Of a stretch of DNA of 33,283 nucleotides, positions 8,127-15,515 are shown one piece after another (the stretch's first letter is position 1; each line of letters starts with the position of its first letter). The notes under the pieces were generated by a model. The model saw only the letters and a list, made by a program, of their open reading frames with translations. It was not told the DNA's origin and made no database searches. The position numbers were made by a program, and so were the translations under genes. The stretch is from an uncultured Spirochaetaceae bacterium (GTDB lineage: Bacteria > Spirochaetota > Spirochaetia > Treponematales > Treponemataceae): assembly GCA_902792795.1 (NCBI GenBank), contig CADBBB010000010.1:1-33283 (forward strand), written 5' to 3'.

Positions 8127-8776
8127 TGCAAATATTCATGCTTGTGTCAAAGGCGACGATTCAGACGCTTGAAATGGTTTTGTTCAGCGCATTGTTTTCC
8201 ACGGCGCTTGGCTTTCCTTTGGGAATTCTTTTGTGCATGACAGGCCCCACCGGCATCACGCCCAAAAAAAATCTCAACCGCGTCATTAGCCGCGTCGTCA
8301 ACGTCTTGCGCTCGTTTCCTTTCATCATATTGATGATTTTGCTCTTTCCGCTTTCCCGCCTTATTTTGGGAACAAGCATTGGAACCACGGCGACGATCGT
8401 TCCGCTAAGCATTGCCGCCGCGCCCTTTGTAGCCCGCGTCATCGAAAGCGCCCTTAACGAAGTTGACCACGAAGTGGTGCAGGCCGCCCGCGCTATGGGA
8501 AGCTCAAACCGCCAGATAATTTTTAAAGTCCTGGTGCCGGAAGCCATGCCTTCTATCGTCGCTGGAATCACGCTCACGATTATCAACTTGATAGGCTACT
8601 CCGCGATGGCGGGCGCCATTGGCGGCGGCGGCTTGGGAGACCTCGCGATTCGCTACGGCTACCAGCGCTTCCGCACGGACGTGATGTTTTGGTCTGTCGT
8701 GGTCATTTTGGTCTTGGTGGAAGTCATTCAGCTTGTGGGAACCAGAATTTCCAACAAAATGCTGGCCGCCAGGTAA
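8126..8776 (+). CDS. metI: methionine ABC transporter permease MetI
   Basis: 216 residues with five or so hydrophobic helices, the normal size for MetI. The EAA-type coupling loop reads EVVQAARAMGSSNRQI (about residues 113-128), the site that contacts MetN. The C-terminal pattern GYSAMAGAIGGGGLGDLAIRYG is typical of MetI. The start overlaps the metN stop (TAATG) and has a GGAGGAA ribosome site inside the end of metN, so the two are translationally coupled and should be made in matched amounts. Inner membrane. Confidence 0.93.
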   Translation: MQIFMLVSKATIQTLEMVLFSALFSTALGFPLGILLCMTGPTGITPKKNLNRVISRVVNVLRSFPFIILMILLFPLSRLILGTSIGTTATIVPLSIAAAPFVARVIESALNEVDHEVVQAARAMGSSNRQIIFKVLVPEAMPSIVAGITLTIINLIGYSAMAGAIGGGGLGDLAIRYGYQRFRTDVMFWSVVVILVLVEVIQLVGTRISNKMLAAR

Positions 8777-8812
8777 CTTGCAAAAAAAATAATTGTTTTT
8801 TTTTAAAAGCGC

Positions 8813-8841
8813 TTGACAAAATTTCTTGCAAACGCTATAAC
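8813..8841 (+). promoter_or_regulatory. strong promoter of metQ
   Basis: TTGACA (8813-8818, perfect -35), 17-nt spacer, TATAAC (8836-8841). Expected start near 8848, giving a leader of about 32 nt with GGAGG before the ATG. A second promoter here allows the binding protein to be made in excess over the membrane subunits. Confidence 0.7.
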
Positions 8842-8879
8842 TAAAACATAGTTTTCCGCTAGGAAATGGAGGTAATAAT

Positions 8880-9674
8880 ATGAAAAAGATTCTTTTGACA
8901 GCATTGGTTCTTTTGGCCGCCGCGAGCGTGTTCGCCAAAAAGAACAAGAAGGACGGCCCGCTCGTAATCGGAGCCACTCCCGTTCCCCACGTGCAATTGC
9001 TTGAATTGGTCAAGGCCGACGTCGAGGCCAAGGGCTACAAGCTTGAAATCCGCGAAATGACCGACTACGTCATTTTGAACGACGCGCTTGAGACAGGCGA
9101 GTTGGACGCCAACTTTGACCAGCACATTCCTTACATGGAGTCCACAAACAAGGACAAGGGCTACCACCTTGTAAACGCCGGCGGCGTGCACATCGAGCCC
9201 TTCGCGCTTTATTCAAAGAAGTACAAGAAGTTGGCCGACATTCCCGCCAAGGCCAAGATTGCCATTCCCAACGACCCGACCAACGGAGGCCGCGCGCTTC
9301 TTTTGCTCCAGTCAGCCGGACTCATCACTCTTGACAAAAAGGCCGGAATCACAGCCACTCCGCTTGACGTAAAGGACAACCCCAAAAAGTTTGAGTTTGT
9401 CGAGACGGACGCCGCGAGCCTTCCCCGCGTTTTGGCGGACGTCGACGCGGCCACAATCAACGGAAACTACGCCATTCCCGCAGGCCTTAGCGCCGCCAAG
9501 GACGGACTTTTTGTTGAAGGAAAGAACTCTCCTTACGTGAACATAATCGCGGTAAAGAAGGGCAACGAAAAGGATCCCCGCGTCCAGACTTTGGTCCAGG
9601 CCTTGCAGAGCCAGAAGGTAAAAGATTGGATCGCCAAGAACTTCCCCAACGGCGAAGTTGTCGCGGCCTTCTAA
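8880..9674 (+). CDS. metQ: MetQ/NlpA-family methionine-binding protein
   Basis: 264 residues, NlpA/MetQ family periplasmic substrate-binding protein. It carries the family pattern LVIGATPVPHVQLLE, then DYVILNDALETGELDANF and DQHIPYME, then AIPNDPTNGGRALLLL and INGNYAIPAG. It should deliver methionine to MetNI. The signal peptide (MKKILLTALVLLAAASVFAKK) has no cysteine, so unlike most MetQ/NlpA proteins and the T. pallidum homologue Tp32, which are lipoproteins, this one appears to be a free periplasmic protein cut by signal peptidase I. It has its own strong promoter and a GGAGG ribosome site; no terminator is seen between it and the next gene, 9 nt downstream. Confidence 0.9.
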   Translation: MKKILLTALVLLAAASVFAKKNKKDGPLVIGATPVPHVQLLELVKADVEAKGYKLEIREMTDYVILNDALETGELDANFDQHIPYMESTNKDKGYHLVNAGGVHIEPFALYSKKYKKLADIPAKAKIAIPNDPTNGGRALLLLQSAGLITLDKKAGITATPLDVKDNPKKFEFVETDAASLPRVLADVDAATINGNYAIPAGLSAAKDGLFVEGKNSPYVNIIAVKKGNEKDPRVQTLVQALQSQKVKDWIAKNFPNGEVVAAF

Positions 9675-9683
9675 AAACAACGA

Positions 9684-10820
9684 ATGAAGCTTAAGGCTAA
9701 ATTCATAATTCCGCTTGCCATTTTGTTGGCGGGCGGAATTTTTTTCTACAACTATCAAACCTCCGCAAAAATCAAAGAAATTCCTTACAAAAGCTTTTGC
9801 GAGCTTGTTGAAGGCGGAAATGTCGCCGGCGCCAAAATCGCCGAAGACGAAATCTTCTTTGAGGACGCGGACAATAATCATTTTAAGACGCAAAATCCCC
9901 AAAGCCCGCTCTTAAAAGAATTTTTATTGCGCAACGGTGTCCAAGTCCAAGTTGAAAAATCCGCCGCCGCGCTTGTGTCGCTCGCGCTGGACATTCTTTT
10001 TTACGGCGTTTTTTTCGCCATAATTTTTGGCGTCTTCAAAAAATTCATTTCGCCCAACACATTTAAGGTGGTCAAAAAGACCGGCGTCAAATTTTCCGAC
10101 GTGGTTGGAATGGACCAACTAAAGCGCGACATGGCGCAAGTGATGGAGATAATGAAAGCCCCTAAAGTTTGGGAAAAGCGCGGCGTCCGCATGCCAAAGG
10201 GCATATTGCTTGAAGGCGAGCCCGGAAACGGAAAGACGCTTTTTGCCAAAGCATTGGCGGGGGAGGCCAGCGTCAATTTCATTCCGGCCAAGGCCACCGA
10301 CTTTGAGTCGATGTTCATGGCGATTGGCCCGCTTAAGGTAAAGCTTCTTTTTGCCAAGGCCCGTCGCCGCGCCCCCTGCATTGTCTTTATCGACGAGTTT
10401 GACGGAATCGGAACAAGGCGCAATTATTCGGGAAGCGCGATAGAGACGGAAAACACCCGCATTGTCACCGCGCTTTTGAACGAGCTTGACGGCTTTGAGC
10501 CGACCAAGGGCGTTTTGGTCGTGGCGGCCACAAACAGCGTCCAAGCGCTGGACCCGGCCTTGATTCGCCCGGGCCGTTTTGACGCGCGCTTTACGGTTCC
10601 TTACCCGGACCAGAACGCGCGAGTCCAGCTTGTCCAAAAATATACGCAGGCCAAAAAACGCGCGGCCTCTTGTACCGACCAAGCCCTCGCGGATCTTTTT
10701 AAAGGCTTTTCCTGCGCCAAAATCGAAAGCGTCCTAAACAAGGCCGCGCTCGTCGCCAGCCAAGCCGGCCGCCCCGAGTTCACGCTGGACGACGTGGAAG
10801 CGGCTGTCCGCTCGTATTGA
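9684..10820 (+). CDS. FtsH-like membrane AAA ATPase lacking the M41 protease domain
   Basis: 378 residues. The N-terminal half copies FtsH architecture: a transmembrane helix (about 8-26), a short periplasmic domain (IPYKSFCELVEGGNVAGAKI), and a second helix (about 98-120). The AAA module follows with Walker A GEPGNGKT (about 178-185), a pore-loop region ESMFMAIGPLKVKLLF aligned with the FtsH FVGVGASRVRDLF segment, Walker B CIVFIDEFDGIG, and the second region of homology ATNSVQALDPALIRPGRFD. The frame stops right after the helical lid (TLDDVEAAVRSY). FtsH proteins are about 600-650 residues and continue into a zinc protease with HEXXH; none is present here or in the following 100 nt in any obvious frame. 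It would act as an ATP-driven membrane unfoldase or chaperone without its own proteolysis (inference). No Shine-Dalgarno sequence is visible; it probably depends on the metQ transcript. Confidence 0.82.
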   Translation: MKLKAKFIIPLAILLAGGIFFYNYQTSAKIKEIPYKSFCELVEGGNVAGAKIAEDEIFFEDADNNHFKTQNPQSPLLKEFLLRNGVQVQVEKSAAALVSLALDILFYGVFFAIIFGVFKKFISPNTFKVVKKTGVKFSDVVGMDQLKRDMAQVMEIMKAPKVWEKRGVRMPKGILLEGEPGNGKTLFAKALAGEASVNFIPAKATDFESMFMAIGPLKVKLLFAKARRRAPCIVFIDEFDGIGTRRNYSGSAIETENTRIVTALLNELDGFEPTKGVLVVAATNSVQALDPALIRPGRFDARFTVPYPDQNARVQLVQKYTQAKKRAASCTDQALADLFKGFSCAKIESVLNKAALVASQAGRPEFTLDDVEAAVRSY

Positions 10821-10869
10821 TTAACGCAAGCCCATAATCGTTGTTTCGAGCGGTTTCACCGCGCCACGC

Positions 10870-10898
10870 TTGCCAACAAACGCTTTATGCGCTATAAT
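10870..10898 (+). promoter_or_regulatory. promoter of the outer-membrane-type protein gene
   Basis: TTGCCA (10870-10875), 17-nt spacer, TATAAT (10893-10898, perfect -10). A small hairpin (GCGGT, loop ttc, ACCGC) lies just upstream of the -35. The leader is about 20 nt and contains TTTGGAGG. Confidence 0.7.
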
Positions 10899-10925
10899 AT
10901 ATAGATACTTTTTTTGGAGGTAAAC

Positions 10926-11636
10926 ATGAACCTTAAGAAAACAATCGCCGCCTTTGCTGTCAGCGCGGCCTTGACTGTCGGAGCGGTGGCGGAGAACCAT
11001 CCCTATGGAATGGACATCGCGTTGGGCGTTGTCGGCGTTGAATATTGCAGCGCGACTTTCAAAAACTGGGGCGGCGACGTTGTCTATTCACATAATGTGG
11101 TTGACATCCTTCCGCTTAAAATCAACACTTACATTTGCCCTTGGCTTGACAACCACCTAGGAATTTACGGCTCCATCGGCTTTTTGCCCGGCGTTGACTG
11201 CAATTACAAAATTAAGAACAAGTCGACCGGCGGCGAAGTGACTGCTGATTCCATCGGATTTGATTTTGGCGTGGAATTTATGGTGGGACCCGCCTTTGGA
11301 ATCGACCTTGGCGAATCAAGCGTCCGCTTCCAAGTTGGAGCGCCCCTCCACGCCTTGTTTGGTTGCGGAGTCTTGTCTTTGGATCAAGGCGCCGGAAGGA
11401 CAACGGACGTTGACGTCGTCTTTGGCGCCTTTGGCTTAGGCCTCACGCCCCAGTTCCGCTTTGGAGCCAACAAAAGGTGCTCTTTTGTAGTTGGAATGGA
11501 CTTTACGTTTGACTTTGTATATGGCCAGACCTATGAGTACAGAGGATACAAGACAAGCCCCACGTCCGGCGCCGACAGCACCTTCCGCTTTGGCTGGATT
11601 CCCTACCTGGGCGTTGGAATCAACTTCGGCGACTAA
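10926..11636 (+). CDS. probable outer membrane beta-barrel protein
   Basis: 236 residues from the ATG at 10926, fixed by GGAGG six bases upstream; the frame is open a little further but that ATG best suits the signal peptide (MNLKKTIAAFAVSAALTVGAVAE). The mature part is rich in Gly, Phe and alternating hydrophobic/polar strands (GIYGSIGFLPGVD, FGVEFMVGPAFGIDLG, FGLGLTPQFRFGA) and ends in a strand closing WIPYLGVGINFGD, consistent with a small eight-stranded barrel. No named family is recognised. Such proteins are common in Treponema outer membranes; function is unknown. It has its own strong promoter and a terminator right after the stop. Confidence 0.7.
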   Translation: MNLKKTIAAFAVSAALTVGAVAENHPYGMDIALGVVGVEYCSATFKNWGGDVVYSHNVVDILPLKINTYICPWLDNHLGIYGSIGFLPGVDCNYKIKNKSTGGEVTADSIGFDFGVEFMVGPAFGIDLGESSVRFQVGAPLHALFGCGVLSLDQGAGRTTDVDVVFGAFGLGLTPQFRFGANKRCSFVVGMDFTFDFVYGQTYEYRGYKTSPTSGADSTFRFGWIPYLGVGINFGD

Positions 11637-11659
11637 AGTTCTAGGAACATAAAAGCCTT

Positions 11660-11700
11660 AAAAGCCCTAAAAGCGTTCGCGCCTTAGGGCTTTTATTTTT
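11660..11700. terminator. intrinsic terminator between omp gene and arfB
   Basis: AAAAGCCCTAA (11660-11670) pairs perfectly with TTAGGGCTTTT (11684-11694), loop 13 nt, followed by ATTTTT. It ends the plus-strand outer-membrane gene; the arfB stop codon (11667-11669) lies inside the left arm, so it may also act on the minus strand, where the T-run is shorter. Confidence 0.8.
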
Positions 11701-12077
11701 GACCTGAGCTTTTTCTTTAAAAGGCGCTCCTCTTTGGACGCCTTTGTGGGCTTGGTCTTTTTTCTTTTTTTTGCCAGCTGGGCGGCCTGAACGATTTTGG
11801 CCTTGAGGCGTTCCACCGCGATGGCCCGGTTCCGCTCCTGAAAGCGCTCGTCATCCGCTTCCGTAAAAATCTTTCCTTCTATGTTCATGCAGCCCTTTAG
11901 CCGCGACTTTGCCTGCTCCCGCTCGGCTTGCGACAAACCTTCAAGGCTTTCAAAGGACACTGCGGCGCGAACCTTTGTGTTCACCTTGTTCACGTTTTGC
12001 CCGCCCGCGCCTCCTGAGCGCGAAAAGCCCAGCTCCAGATTTTTTTCTATTGAATTAAAAAGTTCTTCTTTATTCAT
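11667..12077 (-). CDS. arfB: ArfB/YaeJ-like peptidyl-tRNA hydrolase (ribosome rescue)
   Basis: 136 residues from the ATG at 12077, which has GGAG six bases upstream; the longer open frame above it runs into a repeat element and is not expected to be translated. It has the release-factor GGQ motif in SGGAGGQNVNKVNTKV (about residues 18-33) and a long basic tail (KKRKKTKPTKASKEE, then RLLKKKLRSKIKALRRERF). That combination, with no codon-recognition domain, identifies ArfB/ICT1-type proteins, which enter the empty mRNA channel of stalled ribosomes through the tail and hydrolyse the peptidyl-tRNA. Length is normal for the family. Its 5' leader would contain the family A element at 12091-12254. 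Confidence 0.88.
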   Translation of the reverse strand: MNKEELFNSIEKNLELGFSRSGGAGGQNVNKVNTKVRAAVSFESLEGLSQAEREQAKSRLKGCMNIEGKIFTEADDERFQERNRAIAVERLKAKIVQAAQLAKKRKKTKPTKASKEERLLKKKLRSKIKALRRERF

Positions 12078-12090
12078 ACAATTCTCCATA

Positions 12091-12254
12091 AAACCGAAAA
12101 GCGGCGCGAAGAAGCGGGCGGTATTGCGGAAACATTCTGCCCGCGCCTGCCGCTTTAGCGGCAGCGTAGATGGTTTCAAGCGCGGGCAGCATGTAGCGAC
12201 GATATCTAGCGATTCCGCGATGCCGAACGCGACTGGGAGCCGCGTTTTTGGTTT
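12091..12254. repeat. family A nested-hairpin element, copy 1
   Basis: About 164 nt forming one long rod of nested helices: GCGGC (12101) with GCCGC (12239); CGGTAT (12119) with ATGCCG (12220, one G-U pair); GCGGAA (12126) with TTCCGC (12213); CTGCCCGCGC (12137) with GCGCGGGCAG (12180); CTGCCGC (12147) with GCGGCAG (12158), four-base loop. A-rich and T-rich flanks extend the outer helix. A diverged copy with compensating changes lies at 20609-20763. On the minus strand it ends three bases before the arfB Shine-Dalgarno sequence. Confidence 0.75.
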
Positions 12255-12269
12255 AATGCCATTGATGCA

Positions 12270-12298
12270 ATCCTATCGCGCTTCTAGACAAAATTCAA
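12270..12298 (-). promoter_or_regulatory. possible arfB promoter
   Basis: On the minus strand TTGAAT (12298-12293), 17-nt spacer, TAGGAT (12275-12270). Start would be about 12263, placing the whole family A element in the arfB leader. It overlaps the divergent livJ promoter. The -10 is only a fair match. Confidence 0.35.
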
Positions 12299-12313
12299 CA
12301 TAAATGATAGTAT
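12285..12313 (+). promoter_or_regulatory. promoter of the liv operon
   Basis: TAGACA (12285-12290), 17-nt spacer, TAGTAT (12308-12313); start near 12320 and a GGAGG ribosome site at 12329-12333. It lies downstream of the family A element, so that element is not in the livJ leader. Confidence 0.5.
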
Positions 12314-12340
12314 GGATATCAAAAATTTGGAGGACGAAAA

Positions 12341-13513
12341 ATGAAAAAATTCATTTTAGCTGCGACGGGCGCTTGCGCTCTTTTCGCTCTTTCTTCTTGC
12401 GGCGGCTCAAAAGACGCTGTCGTTAAAATCGGAATCTACGAACCCGCTTCTGGCGACAACGGCGCCGGCGGAAAGCAGGAAACTCTTGGCGCCATTTACG
12501 CCAACGAAGTCATGTCAAAAGTCAACGTCGGCGGAAAAGACTACAAGGTTGAGCTTGTCCGCGTTGACAACGAGTCTTCAAACGACAAGGCCGTGACGGC
12601 CGCCAGCGAATTGGTTTCAAAAGGCGTTTCTGTCGTTCTCGGCTCTTACGGCTCCGGCGTTTCAATCGCCGCTAGCGACACATTCGCCGCCGCCGACATT
12701 CCCGCCATCGGAATCACTTGCACAAACCCGCAGGTTACTTTGGGCAACGACCATTACTTCCGCATTTGCTTCCTTGACCCCTTCCAAGGAACTGTTTTGG
12801 CCAACTTCGCCGTTGACAAGTTCCATGCCAAGAAAGCCTATGTTTTGGCCAAGCTCGGAGACGACTACTCAGTTGGCCTTTCAAACTACTTCACCGAGGC
12901 CTTCAAAAAGCTCGGCGGCGAGGTGGTCTTTGAAACCTTCCCCGAAGGAACAAGCGACTTTGCCGCTTATGTGGCCAACGCCAAAAAGCAAAAGGCCGAA
13001 GTTTTCTGCGCCCCGGTTTCAACGGAAGCCGCCGCGCTCATCATCGAGCAGGCCAACACCCAGAATTTGGGAATGCCGCTTTTGGCCGGAGACACTTGGG
13101 ATTCCAACGTAATCTTGGGCGCCGTAAAGGGAACCAACGTTGACGTGAGCGTCACCACCTTCTTTGCCGAAGGCGCCGAGGACGCGGACATCGCCACTTT
13201 CGTCTCCAACTTCCGCGAATGGCTCAACGCCGACCCGGCCCGCTTGACGGACAACGGCGGAAACGACATCGTGGCCGCCAACCCTGTAATGGCCTACGAC
13301 GCTTACTTTGTGGCTTTGGAAGCGATCAAGCTTGCCGGCTCTATAAAGGGAAGCGACATCAAGAAGGCTCTTCCCAAGGTTCGCCACTCAGGCGTTACCG
13401 GAATGATTGAGTTCAACGACACTGGAGACGCCAAGCGCGACGTGGCTTACGTAAAGCGCGCCAACAACAAGACCGGCCAGTGGGAATTCGTAGCCATTCA
13501 GTCTGTCCGATAA
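12341..13513 (+). CDS. livJ: branched-chain amino acid ABC transporter, substrate-binding lipoprotein
   Basis: 390 residues, LivJ/LivK family. The signal peptide ends in a lipobox (FALSSC), so the protein should be lipid-anchored on the periplasmic side. The fold is the two-lobed type I binding protein: VKIGIYEPASGDNGAGGKQ at the start of lobe 1, LVSKGVSVVLGSYGSG (the ligand-binding serine region), DPFQGTVLANFAV, and a late PVMAYDAYFVALEAIKLAG segment. It binds leucine/isoleucine/valine or similar amino acids and hands them to LivHM. Start is fixed by GGAGG seven bases upstream and by the signal peptide. livH starts one base after its stop, so all five genes read as one operon. Confidence 0.9.
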   Translation: MKKFILAATGACALFALSSCGGSKDAVVKIGIYEPASGDNGAGGKQETLGAIYANEVMSKVNVGGKDYKVELVRVDNESSNDKAVTAASELVSKGVSVVLGSYGSGVSIAASDTFAAADIPAIGITCTNPQVTLGNDHYFRICFLDPFQGTVLANFAVDKFHAKKAYVLAKLGDDYSVGLSNYFTEAFKKLGGEVVFETFPEGTSDFAAYVANAKKQKAEVFCAPVSTEAAALIIEQANTQNLGMPLLAGDTWDSNVILGAVKGTNVDVSVTTFFAEGAEDADIATFVSNFREWLNADPARLTDNGGNDIVAANPVMAYDAYFVALEAIKLAGSIKGSDIKKALPKVRHSGVTGMIEFNDTGDAKRDVAYVKRANNKTGQWEFVAIQSVR

Positions 13514-13514
13514 C

Positions 13515-14396
13515 ATGAACTTTGGCGCTTATTTACCGTATGTTCTCGCCGGAATTTCCACCGGCGGCCAGTACGCCTTGATAGCCATAGGCTACACGAT
13601 GGTCTATGGCATTCTCCGCCTGATAAACTTCGCGCACGGCGACGTTTTTATGGCGGCGGGCTTGGTTTTGGTTTACGCTTCGACGGTTCTTCCGCTCTAT
13701 GTCGCGATTCCCCTTATGATTGTGGTTACAGTCTTGATAGGATTTGCCATTGAGCGCGCGGCGTACAAGCCGCTAAGAACCGCGCCCAGAATGTCGGTTA
13801 TGATAAGCGCCATCGGCGTTTCTTATTTAATTCAAAATTTGGCGCTCTACGTTACGGGCGGCCTTACAAAATATTATCCGCCAATTCCTTGGATAAGCGA
13901 TTCAATAGAAATTTTTGGCGCGATGACAAAGCGCGTCACGGCCATCACGCCCTTCCTTACAATCGCGCTCGTCGTGGCGCTGGTTCTTCTTATCCGCCAC
14001 ACAAAAATAGGAATGGCGATGCGCGCGGTTTCCCGCGACTTTGAGACGGCGCAGCTTATGGGCATAAAGCTCGACGCGGTTATTTCCACCACTTTCATAA
14101 TCGGAACTTTCTTGGCCGCCGTCGGCTCTCTTTTGTTCTTCTCAAACTACACGGGCGTCACTCCCACGGTAGGAGCGATGCCGGGCCTCAAGGCTTTTGT
14201 GGCCGCCGTCTTTGGCGGAATCGGCTCCATTCCCGGAGCGGTGATCGGAGCCTTTGTAATCGGCATTTGCGAAAACATAATCAAGGGCTTGGGCTGGACG
14301 ACCTTCAGCGATGCCTTTACTTTCGTCTTGCTGATTTTCGTTTTGATGTTCATGCCAACAGGAATCTTTGGCGAAAAGTCCACGGACAAGGTGTGA
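13515..14396 (+). CDS. livH: branched-chain amino acid ABC transporter permease LivH
   Basis: 293 residues, multi-helix inner-membrane permease. The LivH signature IGYTMVYGILRLINFAHGD is present at residues about 25-43, and the late conserved block GLKAFVAAVFGGIGSIPGA matches the family. It pairs with LivM to form the translocation channel. The start follows the livJ stop by one base and has no clear Shine-Dalgarno sequence, so its translation probably depends on ribosomes finishing livJ. Confidence 0.92.
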   Translation: MNFGAYLPYVLAGISTGGQYALIAIGYTMVYGILRLINFAHGDVFMAAGLVLVYASTVLPLYVAIPLMIVVTVLIGFAIERAAYKPLRTAPRMSVMISAIGVSYLIQNLALYVTGGLTKYYPPIPWISDSIEIFGAMTKRVTAITPFLTIALVVALVLLIRHTKIGMAMRAVSRDFETAQLMGIKLDAVISTTFIIGTFLAAVGSLLFFSNYTGVTPTVGAMPGLKAFVAAVFGGIGSIPGAVIGAFVIGICENIIKGLGWTTFSDAFTFVLLIFVLMFMPTGIFGEKSTDKV

Positions 14397-14399
14397 GGC

Positions 14400-15515
14400 A
14401 TGAAAGACTTGAACAAGAATTTGCAAAAAGAAAAAGTCCGCGACTGGCTCATTTCCGCCGGCCTCTTGGCCTTTGTCTTTGCTTTGATATTTGTCTTGGA
14501 ACAAATTCTTCCAAGAACGTCGATGCTTTTTACGGTTCTCAAAAAGGGCGCCATTTACGCGCTTGTAGCCGTCTCGATGAATTTGCTCAACGGCTTCACC
14601 GGCCTCTTTTCTTTGGGGCAGGCCGGCTTTATGATGATTGGAGCCTACACTTACGCGGTCTTCACGATTCCCGTCGCGCTTAGGCCGGCGGTCTACCAAT
14701 ACTTTGACGGCGGAGCGATCCAGTTCGCCATTCCCGTCTTTGCGGCGCTTTTGCTCGCGGGCCTTGTGGCGGCCGTCTTCGCTTTTTTGATCGGTCTTCC
14801 TGTCCTGCACCTAAAGAGCGACTACTTGGCCATCGCCACCCTTGGCTTTGCCGAAATCATGCGCGCCCTTTTTCAGTGGGACAAGCTGGGCGTAATCACA
14901 AACGGCTCAAACCTTTTGCGAAAATATCCTGTCTTCCGCTCAACGCTCTTTCCCTTCTTTGTGTCGGGAATCTGCATAGCGCTGATAGTGTTGTTGATAA
15001 ATTCCACCTACGGCCGCGCATTCAAGGCGATTCGCGACGACGAGGTTGCCGCCGAGGCTATGGGAATCAATTTGGCAAGCCACAAGCGCCTGGCCTTTAC
15101 GATTTCCTCTTTCTTTGCGGGAATTTCCGGGGCCCTCTTGGCCATGTTCCAAACGACGATCCAGGCCAACCAATTCAAGTCGGCGATGACCTACGAGATT
15201 TTGCTCATCGTCGTAATCGGCGGAATCGGTTCCGTAAGCGGAAGCGTAATCTCTTCCATGCTTTTTGTGGCTTGCTCGGAATGGTGGCTGCGCTTTTTGG
15301 ACAACAACAATCTTATGATTGGCGATTTTCACGTTCCCTTGTTAAAGCCCGGCTTTAGAAAGGTGGTCTTTGCCATCGTAATCATGCTCATCGTAATTTT
15401 CTGGCAGCGGGGAATCATGGGCGAGAGCGAATTTTCAATCGCCGGAATCAAGAAGGCCGCGCGCAAATTCATAAGCCGCCGCGCCGCTTCCGCCAAAAAA
15501 GGAGGCGCAAAATGA
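14400..15515 (+). CDS. livM: branched-chain amino acid ABC transporter permease LivM
   Basis: 371 residues, second channel subunit. Family marks include YALVAVSMNLLNGFTGLFSLG and GQAGFMMIGAY near residues 50-80, the coupling region AFKAIRDDEVAAEAMGIN, and VVIGGIGSVSGSVISS. The C-terminal ~25 residues are very basic (KKAARKFISRRAASAKKGG), giving a cytoplasmic tail a little longer than usual. GAGG lies just ahead of the ATG; the last codons contain the livG ribosome site and the stop overlaps the livG start (ATGA). Confidence 0.92.
   Translation: MKDLNKNLQKEKVRDWLISAGLLAFVFALIFVLEQILPRTSMLFTVLKKGAIYALVAVSMNLLNGFTGLFSLGQAGFMMIGAYTYAVFTIPVALRPAVYQYFDGGAIQFAIPVFAALLLAGLVAAVFAFLIGLPVLHLKSDYLAIATLGFAEIMRALFQWDKLGVITNGSNLLRKYPVFRSTLFPFFVSGICIALIVLLINSTYGRAFKAIRDDEVAAEAMGINLASHKRLAFTISSFFAGISGALLAMFQTTIQANQFKSAMTYEILLIVVIGGIGSVSGSVISSMLFVACSEWWLRFLDNNNLMIGDFHVPLLKPGFRKVVFAIVIMLIVIFWQRGIMGESEFSIAGIKKAARKFISRRAASAKKGGAK

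Noticed and set aside
12078..12179. N-terminal extension of arfB
   Set aside because: It would be translated from inside the family A element; the ATG at 12077 has a proper ribosome site and gives the normal family length.
12091..12254. tRNA or known riboswitch in the family A element
   Set aside because: It is one long rod of nested helices without a cloverleaf, CCA end or T-loop motif, and I see no conserved core of a riboswitch class I know.
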